IMG/VR virus record: IMGVR_UViG_3300028384_001457
Span: 1 to 24,229 of that record
Strand: one strand, 5' to 3'
From: a virus
DNA length: 24,229 nt
This document shows positions 14,834 to 22,423 of this stretch, piece after piece; within the stretch, counting starts at the first letter, position 1; every line of letters starts with the position of its first letter. The translations under genes were made by a program, and so were the position numbers. The notes beneath the pieces were generated by a model that saw only the letters and a list, made by a program, of their open reading frames with translations, was not told where the DNA came from and did no database searches.

Positions 14834-15432
14834 ACGGATATTTTGGCCGAAATTTCTTTTAGATTTATAGTTTGATATTCTGTTTGAAGTACATGAGCCT
14901 GTGATAGATAGGCCGCTTCGACACCTTGTGGTGAATCTTCAATAATAAGTGTATCTGTAGGATCTACGCCAATAGTTTTCATTGCTTTTAAATATATTTC
15001 TGGATGAGGCTTAGGAGTTACAACATCATCAGATGAAAGTACGATAGAAAAACAATTTCTTATCTTAGCTTTACGTAGACATGTATTAACAGCCATTTCA
15101 TTACTATTGCTGCATACACCGAGTTCATACTTTGTCACGAGTGAATTACAAATATCGATAATTCTTTGTTCGGGTTGTATATCATTAAGAAGAGTTTGAT
15201 AGCATTCGTCTTTCATGTTTTTAATATCACGATGTAAATGAACAGGCAAACCTTTCGCAGATGTTAACATCTTAAGTTTCTTTTCTGTCTTCTTCCCTTC
15301 GTAATGCATTCTCTCATCAGCAGAAATTACATACTTTGATGAGTAATGTTCGAGCGCCATATTCAAGGCTTTATAATGCAGAGTAACAGTGTCTACAAGG
15401 ACACCATCCAGATCAAACAATATAAGCTTCAT
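14830..15432 (-). CDS. HAD-superfamily phosphatase
   Basis: A 200-residue HAD hydrolase of the beta-phosphoglucomutase/phosphatase subgroup. Motif I is LFDLDGVLVDT (4-14, nucleophile Asp6 and acid/base Asp8), motif II is GVCSNS (Ser/Thr that binds phosphate), Lys in TPKPHPEIY is motif III, and TLIIEDSPQGVEAA holds the motif IV acidic pair. A helical cap lies between I and II. Its start overlaps the sugar nucleotidyltransferase by 20 nt, and its stop overlaps the glycosyltransferase start. It probably dephosphorylates a sugar or polyol phosphate in the same pathway. Confidence 0.8.
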   Translation of the reverse strand: MKLILFDLDGVLVDTVTLHYKALNMALEHYSSKYVISADERMHYEGKKTEKKLKMLTSAKGLPVHLHRDIKNMKDECYQTLLNDIQPEQRIIDICNSLVTKYELGVCSNSNEMAVNTCLRKAKIRNCFSIVLSSDDVVTPKPHPEIYLKAMKTIGVDPTDTLIIEDSPQGVEAAYLSQAHVLQTEYQTINLKEISAKISV

Positions 15433-16138
15433 TCATTTCTTCCTGATATAATTGTAAATCACGAGGAGTGCCAATTAGCCAAACGTTATCGGTGACATCG
15501 TATGGTACAATCTTCTTATTATCTTGTATCATCTCATTATATACAAGACTTACGTAGAATTCACCCTTCGCTCTTATATTTTTTTGCATCATCTGTTCAG
15601 CGTACTTCACGAAGTCTGATCCACGACTAAAAATATAAATTCCAACCGTTGCATCATTACTGATAACTTCTTTTTCTGCCGTGCGAGTGACAACACCATT
15701 CTCTACTTCTATATATGATGACTTTGGATCATCATCCTCATACGTAAGTATAGCGCCGTCGGCATCACCCATTGTTTGAATAAAATCTGCCCAAGACCAA
15801 TCAAGAACTTGATCACAGTTAGCGATGATAAGTGGACTATTATTATTGATAAAAGGTTTTGCAAGAAGCGCAGACTGAGCTGGTCCTTCGGTGAGATGAT
15901 CTACTTCTATAATATTACAATTACTACAAAGAGAATGAAGTAAACCATCTACATCGAACTCATCTCTTTGTTCTTCACGTACGATAAAATGATGTGTGCC
16001 ATTAATGCCGAGAGTTTCGACTGCACACTCAATCATTGTTCTACCATCGACTGGAATAAATGGCTTTGGAAGATCAAAACCTTCTTTTGCAAAACGGCTG
16101 CCAGCACCAGCCATAGGAATCACGACATTTATATTCAT
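15413..16138 (-). CDS. Sugar nucleotidyltransferase (NTP_transferase family)
   Basis: A 241-residue enzyme from the ATG at 16138, chosen because it makes an ATGA overlap with the upstream stop; a TTG start at 16162 is also open. INVVIPMAGAGSRFAKEGFDLPKPFIPVDGRTMIE carries the G-x-G-[ST]-R-x(6-10)-P-K-P signature that binds NTP, ANCDQVLDW the metal-binding acidic residue, TEGPAQSALLAKP the product-site loop. It should form an NDP-sugar or CDP-polyol from a phosphorylated substrate. Beside a HAD phosphatase and glycosyltransferases this supplies activated precursor for a surface glycan. Substrate cannot be told from sequence alone. Confidence 0.8.
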   Translation of the reverse strand: MNINVVIPMAGAGSRFAKEGFDLPKPFIPVDGRTMIECAVETLGINGTHHFIVREEQRDEFDVDGLLHSLCSNCNIIEVDHLTEGPAQSALLAKPFINNNSPLIIANCDQVLDWSWADFIQTMGDADGAILTYEDDDPKSSYIEVENGVVTRTAEKEVISNDATVGIYIFSRGSDFVKYAEQMMQKNIRAKGEFYVSLVYNEMIQDNKKIVPYDVTDNVWLIGTPRDLQLYQEEMNEAYIV

Positions 16139-16617
16139 TGTGTGTAAAAATGCTCCGCCCAATCAGTACATATTCCCCAGAATCTGGAGGTGTCAGTATT
16201 ATTTATCTCAGGCATAACAGCTACTGCTTTTGCTGCTAGCCTTGGAGGCAATTCTATACCAACATTTGCCCAAAGTACACCGCGAGATGTCATCGTAAAA
16301 TCATCGCTTTCATGCCAAAAAAAGTTAAGGTCTTGACCCGGACTCTGCATCTCTCTTCGTTGTAATCTCAAGAGTGCTTCATGATTTTTACAGTGAATCC
16401 ATAAGAAGTTACGGCGTGTGTGTAACCACTCATAATCGATCTTATATTGTGGTTCATCATGACCTAACCAATATGTGCCGTTGACGATACGTAGATCTAC
16501 CTCTACGTTCATCATATATGCTGATATAATTTTATCGATATGCTTTGGATGATTTTCTATTTCTTCATCGCGACCATTCAAATTCCCTCTATGAGAGATT
16601 ACCATCATATGATTCAC
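16135..16617 (-). CDS. Glycerophosphodiester phosphodiesterase-like (GDPD/TIM-barrel) protein
   Basis: A 160-residue protein: VISHRGNLNG matches the first GDPD strand with the catalytic HRG, and NVEVDLRIVNGTYWLGHDEP matches the second (E-x-D metal ligands, then G-H-D with the second catalytic His). At 160 residues it is shorter than full GDPD enzymes (about 240), with later barrel strands compressed (FLWIHCKN, GVLWANVG, FWGICTDW), so it may be a minimal relative. Start is GTG at 16617 (GTGA overlap with the preceding stop) or ATG at 16608 with GGTG 6 nt upstream. It heads the glycan gene set. Confidence 0.65.
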   Translation of the reverse strand: MNHMMVISHRGNLNGRDEEIENHPKHIDKIISAYMMNVEVDLRIVNGTYWLGHDEPQYKIDYEWLHTRRNFLWIHCKNHEALLRLQRREMQSPGQDLNFFWHESDDFTMTSRGVLWANVGIELPPRLAAKAVAVMPEINNTDTSRFWGICTDWAEHFYTQ

Positions 16618-17462
16618 CCGTCTAAGTTATGTCCATCCCTGTTTGGTGCATGGTCCCAATCAATCTCAACTTCTTGCATGACTTCGTCTTCAGTCATTGG
16701 TACTATTTTCGTTCGTGTTGCCAATCCAACATTACCAGCAATAATCATAGTAATGGCGAGAGGATCGAATACAGATACGAGGAGGATAATAATCCAACGA
16801 ACAGCAGTATCGAAATAGGTCCTGGCTTCTTCTCTTCCATAAATCAACTCCGCAATATATTTAAGTGGGCCAATCTCCGCTTCAAGCGCAAGCGACTGTT
16901 TTTGTAGCGGTGCGAGGTCCGTTTGAAGTTCTTCAATTCGAATGTACGCAGTATCGATCTTCTGGTTGAGTGCTTGCCTCTCTTCTGATTGACTTTCGCG
17001 TACCGCAATCGAACCTGAAGGGCCACGAATTCTGTCGTACTCAATGAGTACAGAGACTTGTTGATCCAGTTGCGTGAGTACCGTTTCTGCATCCACAATG
17101 ATTGATTGCTGCCGGCTAATCTGTCTTTCCAAGCTGTCGATTTGAAGTTCATTATTTCCACCTTGTGATATCGTTTGCTCTACATGAGCTTTCGATAGAT
17201 AACCAAAAATGCCCATCGATGTGATGAACACAAGTACGACTACAGCCATAACCATGTACGTACGAATTAAAAATGGTGCTATGCGCCAGCTTCGATATAT
17301 CCACGAAGCTGCGACAATCTTAGAAAGTTCAAGTGTAGTCGCCATGACTACAACCGACCAAAATGCTCCAGCAAAAATTGTTGCGAGACCAATAACCGAA
17401 AAATACCCACCAACTGCCGTCAACAACAATCCCATCATTAAGACGAGATGATTGATGTTCAT
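16614..17462 (-). CDS. Membrane protein with central coiled coil, conserved in T4-like marine phages
   Basis: A 282-residue protein. Three membrane helices lie in the first 92 residues (about 5-25, 28-47 with LELSKIVAASWIYRSW, and 66-90), then a long heptad-rich coiled coil (about 105-205: SLERQISRQQSIIVDAE, DTAYIRIEELQTDL, KQSLALEAEIGPLK), then a fourth helix WIIILLVSVFDPLAITMIIA (about 222-243) and an acidic tail. The segment IFAGAFWSVVVMATTLELSKIV is well conserved in related phages, as I recall. A role in membrane or host-envelope attachment is possible; no function is established. Coupled to both neighbours (TAATG upstream; stop overlaps the GDPD-like start). Confidence 0.6.
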   Translation of the reverse strand: MNINHLVLMMGLLLTAVGGYFSVIGLATIFAGAFWSVVVMATTLELSKIVAASWIYRSWRIAPFLIRTYMVMAVVVLVFITSMGIFGYLSKAHVEQTISQGGNNELQIDSLERQISRQQSIIVDAETVLTQLDQQVSVLIEYDRIRGPSGSIAVRESQSEERQALNQKIDTAYIRIEELQTDLAPLQKQSLALEAEIGPLKYIAELIYGREEARTYFDTAVRWIIILLVSVFDPLAITMIIAGNVGLATRTKIVPMTEDEVMQEVEIDWDHAPNRDGHNLDG

Positions 17463-17770
17463 TAGTCCTCCAGTATTTGCATTAACTTTAGTTTGAATGC
17501 ATTAATTTTATCGACACGATCAGTACCCGGCCAATAAATGTATTCTTTATCAGGCTGTGATGCAAGATTAGACAATAAAGGCTGAATCGCCTTATACATT
17601 GTCTGAGCTTTATTTCTCCATTGCTCGGCCTGTTCCATCCACTCTTCTGTGTCTTTGTCAGAAGTAGCTACAGCTGTTCGCAATTCCTGTACTTCGTTCA
17701 TCTCGTCTGCATCAACGAGCGAAAATCCAAAGTCGAAATTGTCTAATTCTAGTGATGTCTTATCTGTCAT
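17462..17770 (-). CDS. Small conserved phage protein with coiled-coil centre
   Basis: A 102-residue soluble protein. The acidic N-terminus contains DNFDFGFSLVDADE, followed by a helix (EVQELRTAVATSDKDTEEW, EQAEQWRNKAQTMY) and a C-terminal block IQPLLSNLASQPDKEYIYWP, then DRVDKINAFKLKLMQILED. The YIYWPG-DRV-KI end is a recurring signature of small T4-like cyanophage and pelagiphage proteins of unknown role. It overlaps QueC-like (ATGA) and the membrane protein (TAATG). Confidence 0.6.
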   Translation of the reverse strand: MTDKTSLELDNFDFGFSLVDADEMNEVQELRTAVATSDKDTEEWMEQAEQWRNKAQTMYKAIQPLLSNLASQPDKEYIYWPGTDRVDKINAFKLKLMQILED

Positions 17771-18357
17771 ATCACACTCTCTTTTCTATGTGCAAATCCT
17801 TCAAGTTGATTGTAATGTTCACACTTTATACATTTGCCGCATGGATTATCTCTATCAACATGACAATAAGCTAAATATTTTTTTACTTCATCTGGTATCA
17901 TATCATATTGTTGTTGTTTTGTTAACCTAGCAAGCGGTGACACCAATTGTACCGGACCTCGCTTTTTAGCTGCAATCCATCTTAGTTGTAAAATCATATC
18001 AACAACGGCCTGACCATATCCGTTTGCATCGATATGATCGTCAATATTCATGCCACCCCACATCTGATCTGGTTCCCATCTACTGGCAATGACACCTGCA
18101 ATAGGTATATACTGCGCAGCATCTACTAAATCTTTTACAGGTTCTTCAACTTCATCACCTTCGAACTCAAATTTGTAGACAATACATTTCACACCTAAAA
18201 CTTCGCACATTTTCTTTACATAAGGTGTTTCTTGTCGTGATAATGGACCGTACTCAATATGCAATGACATCATATCATGACCTTGTTCGATACCATGAAC
18301 AAGCGCAGCAGTTGATTCTACTCCTGCGGTATGACCAACTAAAATTTTTAAACTCAT
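17767..18357 (-). CDS. QueC-like PP-loop protein with divergent ATP motif
   Basis: A 196-residue PP-loop (adenine-nucleotide alpha-hydrolase) protein. It resembles 7-cyano-7-deazaguanine (preQ0) synthase QueC: LHIEYGPLSRQE has the strand-2 position, SPLARLTKQQQYDMI matches the P[LF]xxxxKxxxxxxG region, and the C-terminus has C165-x7-C173-x2-C176-x2-C179, the QueC zinc site with identical spacing. But the ATP loop reads HTAGVEST (9-16) where QueC has SGGxDS, so Asp is replaced by Glu and the first Ser is missing. The start overlaps the gp43 stop (ATGA). It may make preQ0-type bases for DNA or act on another substrate. No queD, queE, folE or dpdA partner is in the window. Confidence 0.6.
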   Translation of the reverse strand: MSLKILVGHTAGVESTAALVHGIEQGHDMMSLHIEYGPLSRQETPYVKKMCEVLGVKCIVYKFEFEGDEVEEPVKDLVDAAQYIPIAGVIASRWEPDQMWGGMNIDDHIDANGYGQAVVDMILQLRWIAAKKRGPVQLVSPLARLTKQQQYDMIPDEVKKYLAYCHVDRDNPCGKCIKCEHYNQLEGFAHRKESVI

Positions 18358-20891
18358 AAGAAAAAATCCTCAAGGGTTGCAACTTTCTCTGACTTCCAAC
18401 CGATAGCATGAAGTATGATCTCGATCGGATCGAGATAGCCTTTGACAAATTGTGTATCATAGTCAATGTACTCGTTGAGATTAAATTCTCGTGGTAGTAC
18501 ATCAGGACATGATATTACAGTGTCGTGTATTGGATTCGGCTTACTGAGATAGCTGAATTTAATTTTTTCACCACTCTTGACTACTTCATATTTCTTAGTC
18601 AGGTTATATTTATCTAAGTACCAGTTATATAGAAGGGCGCCCTTGACCTGAATAGGTGTTGCTTTTTTGTAGATTGTCTTGCTATCTGCATACGTGCCGG
18701 GATAAGGTTTGCCTTGGGCATTCTTTTCCCACTTCACAAAGTTGCAACTACGAGGAAATGCTACCTGCTCGAATGATAGTGTTTTGAACTCTTCGCGAAT
18801 CTTGGCGATATATGCCTGCACTGTTGTTTCATCGGTAGTCATAAGAAGTTTGAGTGTTTGCTTAATGTAATCACGGCATACCGCTGGAGTACTTGATCGA
18901 ATAGCTTCGATGCCCATCATCTTCAACTCAGGTTCATTGTATCGCACACCTTCTGAATCCCATACGTGCATGATGTATCGCTTCTTGGCAGTCCAGATAG
19001 CTTTGTCAGCGATGTTCTCACGTTTCATGAACATCTTCTGTGCGTATGCATTGGCATAATCTGCAAGTTCTTGATATGATCGATCAATGAATGGTTCGAC
19101 TTGTTGTTGTGCAACTTTATCAAGAAATTCAACTGGATCTTTTGGTTGCGTCATTTCAATCAACTTATCGAATGACACATACACAGAATCGGTATCGATT
19201 GCAATAACATAGTCTCGACCTTTCGTCTTTAGAATGCTGTTGAGCCATGCATTGATTTTCTTTTCGATCCATCGAATGGATAGCTGACCGGCCATTGTAA
19301 TGGCTTCGGCATTCTCGTTATCGAACCATCGAAAGTATTTATTGGCAAGTGCACCATAAGCTGAGTTCAGCTGAATCTTCTTGGCATGTTGCAGGTTATG
19401 ATAACGAGAGATGTCAATCTCGAGTTGTTTGGTTGGATTCTTCTGATATTCTTGTTTTGCCTCGAGCATCTTCTTCTTGTATAACACACGGTCATCGTAC
19501 ATCTTCTTCATAAGAGCAGGTAAGAAGCCTAGACGGTCACGACGATATATCTTACCATTCGGTGTCATCGTTACATTAAATTGTTGAAGTTCTTTTAGAT
19601 CAAGTTCTTCATTAAGTAGTGTATCAACCGAAGCTTTGGCAGTGATCGAGAACAGATCGTCAAATTTATTGAGAGCCGTATCAGGTGAGATATTGTATTG
19701 CTGAATCAAGTGAGGATACAGAGAGTTAAGGTCGAATGACATTACCCAATTGTGTATGCCAACAATTGGTTCTTTAACGAAGCCACCTTCGATGCGACGA
19801 TCAGACATAGGCGGCCGTTTCATTGATACCACTTTATTCTGATCCATGAGATAGTTGTGAATAATCACATCCCATATCAACACGGATGCAAGTGCATCAT
19901 TGAAGTTGACTTTGGCATCATAAGCAATCGTAAAGATCTGCTCGAGAAATCCAAGTTTCTCTTCTAGCTCGAAGATGAGGTCAGTATCTCTGATGTTGTA
20001 TTCGATAAACTTTTGATAGTTGTTCTTGTACAACTCGTGTAGATTACCATATTCGCTGTAGTCTATCTTTTTGGTGCCGAGTTCTGTTTCGGCAATAAAG
20101 TCAAGGCGATATGACTCACGAGGTTGTAGTCGAAACTTTTTGTAGACTGCCAAGTAATCGAGAGCAGAGATACCAAAGAGTTGATACGTTTGTGATTGCT
20201 TGTCGCTACCTTGACGAAAGACACGCTTCTCTTTGACAATGCCCCATGGAGACATACGCTTGACTGCATCCTCACTACAAATTTTAGTGATGCGATTGAC
20301 AAGATATGGTATGTCAAAGAATTCTGTGTTCCAACCAGTTACAACATCAGGATCCATTTGTTGCCAAATGTCGAGAAACTTATTGAGAAGATGATACTCA
20401 TGCTTACACTTGATGTAGTAGAGATTCTCTTCGTCATGAGTAAAGTCACCACAACCAAGTACAACTTTGAGATTGCGGCGACGAATGGCAATTGCTGTGA
20501 TTTCTTTGTCTGCATCTTCAGGCTCAGGAAAGCCGTCGTCTGATGCCACCTCGATATCGATGTTCACTACATTGATCTTCGATGTATCCGGATCTTGTCG
20601 TTTGAAGTTATCATATATAAAGGTGTAAGGATAACGGTCAAGGCCGAATACATTAAAACCTTCAACCTCTTCGTACTTCTTGAGAAAATCTCTGGCATCA
20701 CGAATGGAATCGAAATCCTTACGTTGCACTGGATTGCCGTGAATATCGGTGTATCCAGTCTCCGCATTACTAGGAACGAAATGATATGGTTCATAAGGAA
20801 TCCGACGCTCAAGTCTCTGACCGTCTGCACCAAAACCACGTACGTACAAGTTTTGACCGTACTGTAAAACGCTTGTGTAAAATTCTGTCAT
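18354..20891 (-). CDS. 43: Family B DNA polymerase (T4 gp43-like)
   Basis: An 845-residue replicative polymerase with 3'-5' proofreading, near the T4 length of 898. Exo I is NIDIEVAS with D112 and E114 (same numbering as T4), Exo II is TGWNTEFFD (D193), Exo III is YNIRDTDL (D302). Polymerase motif A is FDLNSLYPHL (386-395), motif B is KKIQLNSAYGALANK (504-518) and motif C is IDTDS (565-569). The C-terminus ATLEDFFL fits a clamp-binding tail, like the gp45-binding ends of T4 and RB69 polymerases. All catalytic residues are intact. The start has no ribosome site and lies only 6 nt after the -10 hexamer of a promoter-like sequence, so the transcript may be leaderless. Stop overlaps the QueC-like start. 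Confidence 0.97.
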   Translation of the reverse strand: MTEFYTSVLQYGQNLYVRGFGADGQRLERRIPYEPYHFVPSNAETGYTDIHGNPVQRKDFDSIRDARDFLKKYEEVEGFNVFGLDRYPYTFIYDNFKRQDPDTSKINVVNIDIEVASDDGFPEPEDADKEITAIAIRRRNLKVVLGCGDFTHDEENLYYIKCKHEYHLLNKFLDIWQQMDPDVVTGWNTEFFDIPYLVNRITKICSEDAVKRMSPWGIVKEKRVFRQGSDKQSQTYQLFGISALDYLAVYKKFRLQPRESYRLDFIAETELGTKKIDYSEYGNLHELYKNNYQKFIEYNIRDTDLIFELEEKLGFLEQIFTIAYDAKVNFNDALASVLIWDVIIHNYLMDQNKVVSMKRPPMSDRRIEGGFVKEPIVGIHNWVMSFDLNSLYPHLIQQYNISPDTALNKFDDLFSITAKASVDTLLNEELDLKELQQFNVTMTPNGKIYRRDRLGFLPALMKKMYDDRVLYKKKMLEAKQEYQKNPTKQLEIDISRYHNLQHAKKIQLNSAYGALANKYFRWFDNENAEAITMAGQLSIRWIEKKINAWLNSILKTKGRDYVIAIDTDSVYVSFDKLIEMTQPKDPVEFLDKVAQQQVEPFIDRSYQELADYANAYAQKMFMKRENIADKAIWTAKKRYIMHVWDSEGVRYNEPELKMMGIEAIRSSTPAVCRDYIKQTLKLLMTTDETTVQAYIAKIREEFKTLSFEQVAFPRSCNFVKWEKNAQGKPYPGTYADSKTIYKKATPIQVKGALLYNWYLDKYNLTKKYEVVKSGEKIKFSYLSKPNPIHDTVISCPDVLPREFNLNEYIDYDTQFVKGYLDPIEIILHAIGWKSEKVATLEDFFL

Positions 20892-20897
20892 GGATCT

Positions 20898-20926
20898 ATT
20901 CTACTAAGAAACAAGGGAAAAGTAAA
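20898..20926 (-). promoter_or_regulatory. Sigma70-like (early) promoter for gp43
   Basis: On the minus strand TTTACT (20926-20921) and TAGAAT (20903-20898) are separated by exactly 17 nt in the 38-nt gap between divergent gp43 and lysozyme. The gp43 ATG begins 6 nt after TAGAAT, about where RNA should start. It matches the uvsX and 8.98-kb promoters. Confidence 0.6.
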
Positions 20927-20929
20927 CCA

Positions 20930-21376
20930 ATGAATAGGGAAAAAGTGTACGATCAATTGAAGATCGACGAAGGAGTAAAGTATGAAATTTATCTGGATCA
21001 TCTTGGGTACAAAACCTTCGGAGTGGGACATCTCGTGCGTGAGTCAGATCCAGAACATGGATACGACGTCGGCGAACCAGTATCCGTTGAGCGAGTACTG
21101 GAGGTGTTTGAAGGCGATCTCGACTTGGCTATAAGTGAGTGTACTGCTTTGTACGGAGTTGATGTGTGGGAAGGCTTCCCGGGAGAAGTACAAGAAATTC
21201 TTGTTAACATGATGTTCAATCTAGGTCGTACTCGCTTATCAAAATTCAGAAAAATGAATGCGCATCTTATTTGTGGCGAATGGCCAAGTGCAGCTGTTGA
21301 AGGTCGTGATTCTCTCTGGTATCGTCAAGTGACTAACAGAGCTGAGCGACTTATGACTCGTCTCGAGAACGTATAA
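20930..21376 (+). CDS. T4-type lysozyme (GH24 endolysin)
   Basis: A 148-residue muramidase from the ATG at 20930 (MNREKVYDQLKIDEG); an upstream frame to 20786 runs antisense to gp43 and is rejected. KIDEGVKYEIYLDHLGYKTFGVGH gives Glu14, Asp23 and Thr29, the same spacing as the T4 lysozyme triad (E11, D20, T26). NMMFNLGRTRLSKFRKMNAHL and DSLWYRQVTNRAERL match the C-terminal lobe, and RQVTxRAxRL is the family's closing motif. T4 lysozyme is 164 residues. It lacks a signal peptide, so a holin is needed. It is the only plus-strand gene in the window, facing away from gp43. AAGGGA upstream is a weak, distant ribosome site. Confidence 0.93.
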   Translation: MNREKVYDQLKIDEGVKYEIYLDHLGYKTFGVGHLVRESDPEHGYDVGEPVSVERVLEVFEGDLDLAISECTALYGVDVWEGFPGEVQEILVNMMFNLGRTRLSKFRKMNAHLICGEWPSAAVEGRDSLWYRQVTNRAERLMTRLENV

Positions 21377-21449
21377 CCTTCTCACTCAGGTAGAATGTAA
21401 GACCGCCTGCGATCATTGGCAGCATCATAATTACGAGTAGACCTAGCAT
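21351..21449 (-). CDS. 32-residue membrane peptide overlapping the lysozyme 3' end
   Basis: The frame begins at ATG 21449, 5 nt after a GAGG ribosome site, and reads MLGLLVIMMLPMIAGGLTFY, then LSEKVIRSRDES. It has one hydrophobic helix (residues 2-20) and a charged tail. The stop at 21351 lies 26 nt inside the convergent lysozyme gene. A GC hairpin sits directly upstream. Single-helix peptides of this size occur among phage lysis and envelope proteins, but no family is recognised. Confidence 0.5.
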   Translation of the reverse strand: MLGLLVIMMLPMIAGGLTFYLSEKVIRSRDES

Positions 21450-21461
21450 AATATCCTCACA

Positions 21462-21479
21462 GCGGGGTTATTGCCCCGC
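21462..21479. terminator. GC-rich hairpin between convergent genes
   Basis: GCGGGG-TTATTG-CCCCGC is a perfect 6-bp stem with a 6-nt loop. On the plus strand it is followed by ATTTT, so it could end lysozyme transcription. On the minus strand it contains the stop codon of the 123-residue gene and has no T tract. A weak terminator or an mRNA-stabilising hairpin are both possible. Confidence 0.45.
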
Positions 21480-21839
21480 ATTTTCCCATATTGTATCGAC
21501 TCGAGCTTTTTGTTTGTTGAGTTCTATTTGTTGTTCTCTCAACTCATCTTCGAGTACTTTTATATCATCCATTCTGTCTTTTATACTTTCGATTGCAGCA
21601 TTCTGCATCATATCATCTGGTAGCGCACCTAATTCTCCAAGTGGCCACTTAATTCTAAAGTTTGAATTCTCGTCGATGAATGTAGATTGTACAGCAACTT
21701 GACGCTCAAGTATACTAATACGATTTACTAAACCAAAATACCCCATTACTATACCAACAGTAAAAACTAGCAATGCTATAAGATTACGAATAGGAATCGT
21801 CACATGTGTCTGGTCTGACACTCTTACGGTATCTTCCAT
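21468..21839 (-). CDS. Membrane-anchored coiled-coil protein
   Basis: A 123-residue protein with a polar N-terminus, one membrane helix (about residues 20-40, LIALLVFTVGIVMGYFGLV), a short linker (FRIKWPLGELGALPDDMMQ) and a C-terminal coiled coil (about 82-118). The W-P-x-G-E-L-G-x-L-P-x-D segment recurs in similar proteins of T4-like marine phages. AGGA lies 7 nt before the ATG, and an AATAAATA late-promoter box lies about 42 nt upstream. The topology suggests a periplasmic or cytoplasmic coil tethered to the inner membrane, spanin-like in outline, but it lacks a lipoprotein partner here and the call is left open. Confidence 0.6.
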   Translation of the reverse strand: MEDTVRVSDQTHVTIPIRNLIALLVFTVGIVMGYFGLVNRISILERQVAVQSTFIDENSNFRIKWPLGELGALPDDMMQNAAIESIKDRMDDIKVLEDELREQQIELNKQKARVDTIWENAGQ

Positions 21840-21879
21840 CTTTCTTTCCTATGTTTTTTAAATTGGCATAACGAATATA

Positions 21880-22152
21880 TTATTTATTTGTAATTGGAGC
21901 TTCAGATGTTTTATTCATTTTTTCATACTGTGATGAATATTTAGACAGGATTATTTCATCCCCATTTGTATGGCACCAGATAGGTGGTCGGAATCCTACC
22001 TTGAATTCCCAATGATCATCTTTAAGCAAGGACTCTGCGACGACATTACCTTTTTTATCTCGCATCGCACCAACTCCACCGATAAGTTCGATGTTTTGGC
22101 CGCCGTAAGGATTCCAAACTTCATTCATTAATAAGATGCATTCTGCTAACAT
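21880..22152 (-). CDS. Unknown small protein
   Basis: About 90 residues from ATG 22152 (MLAECILLMNEVWNPYGG); a TTG start at 22164 is also open but GGA sits 7 nt before 22152. The protein contains QNIELIGGVGAMRDKKGN and HWEFKVGFRPPIWCHTNGDEI, with a polar tail. The N-terminus is somewhat hydrophobic but not a signal peptide. Its stop overlaps an AATAAATA box. No family recognised. Confidence 0.5.
   Translation of the reverse strand: MLAECILLMNEVWNPYGGQNIELIGGVGAMRDKKGNVVAESLLKDDHWEFKVGFRPPIWCHTNGDEIILSKYSSQYEKMNKTSEAPITNK
21881..21888 (-). promoter_or_regulatory. Putative T4-type late promoter box
   Basis: AATAAATA on the minus strand fits the NATAAATA form of T4-like late promoters. It lies at the stop codon of the upstream gene and about 42 nt before the ATG of the 123-residue membrane protein. 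Such octamers also occur by chance inside genes in this AT-rich sequence, so position is the main support. Confidence 0.35.
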
Positions 22153-22168
22153 AATTCTATCCAAAAGA

Positions 22169-22188
22169 AAGGGGCATTGCTGCCCCTT
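22169..22188 (-). terminator. Rho-independent terminator
   Basis: On the minus strand AAGGGGCA-GCAA-TGCCCCTT forms an 8-bp perfect stem with a tetraloop, followed by TCTTTTGG. It lies 3 nt after the stop of the 76-residue exported protein, so it should close the hsp20 transcript. Confidence 0.75.
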
Positions 22189-22191
22189 ATT

Positions 22192-22422
22192 TTATGCTTC
22201 ATTGTTTTCGTCTTCATCGCTTTCTTCCAACTTTGCAAGTGCAGCTTTTTCCATTGCTGCATCAAAGTGCCAAGTTTTCGAAAAAGCATCGTAACGGTGT
22301 GTTTCGTTAATAGCTAACAATACTATACGTATCTGTCGAGCTACTACGACCATTTCTTCCATATCAGATGCTTGTGCGAATGAAGAGAAAAAACATAGAG
22401 CCGCGATGGCCAGTTTTTTCAT
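22192..22422 (-). CDS. Small exported protein
   Basis: A 76-residue protein with a Sec signal (MKKLAIAALCFFSSFAQAS; probable cleavage after AQA) and a short helical, acidic mature part (VVVARQIRIVLLAINETHRY, AALAKLEESDEDENNEA). The ribosome site AGAGGAC lies in the last codons of hsp20, one base before the start, so it is co-translated with the chaperone. A terminator follows. Function unknown; probably periplasmic. Confidence 0.65.
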   Translation of the reverse strand: MKKLAIAALCFFSSFAQASDMEEMVVVARQIRIVLLAINETHRYDAFSKTWHFDAAMEKAALAKLEESDEDENNEA

Positions 22423-22423
22423 T

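Noticed and set aside
18608-19350. NATAAATA octamers inside gp43 (also in the DUF3310-like, GDPD-like, ligase-like and GT25 genes)
   Set aside because: They fall inside coding sequence as ordinary Asp/Asn-Lys or Ile-Asn codons and are expected by chance in AT-rich DNA.
20786-20929. Upstream extension of the lysozyme reading frame
   Set aside because: It runs antisense through the gp43 5' end and promoter; the lysozyme family start fits ATG 20930.
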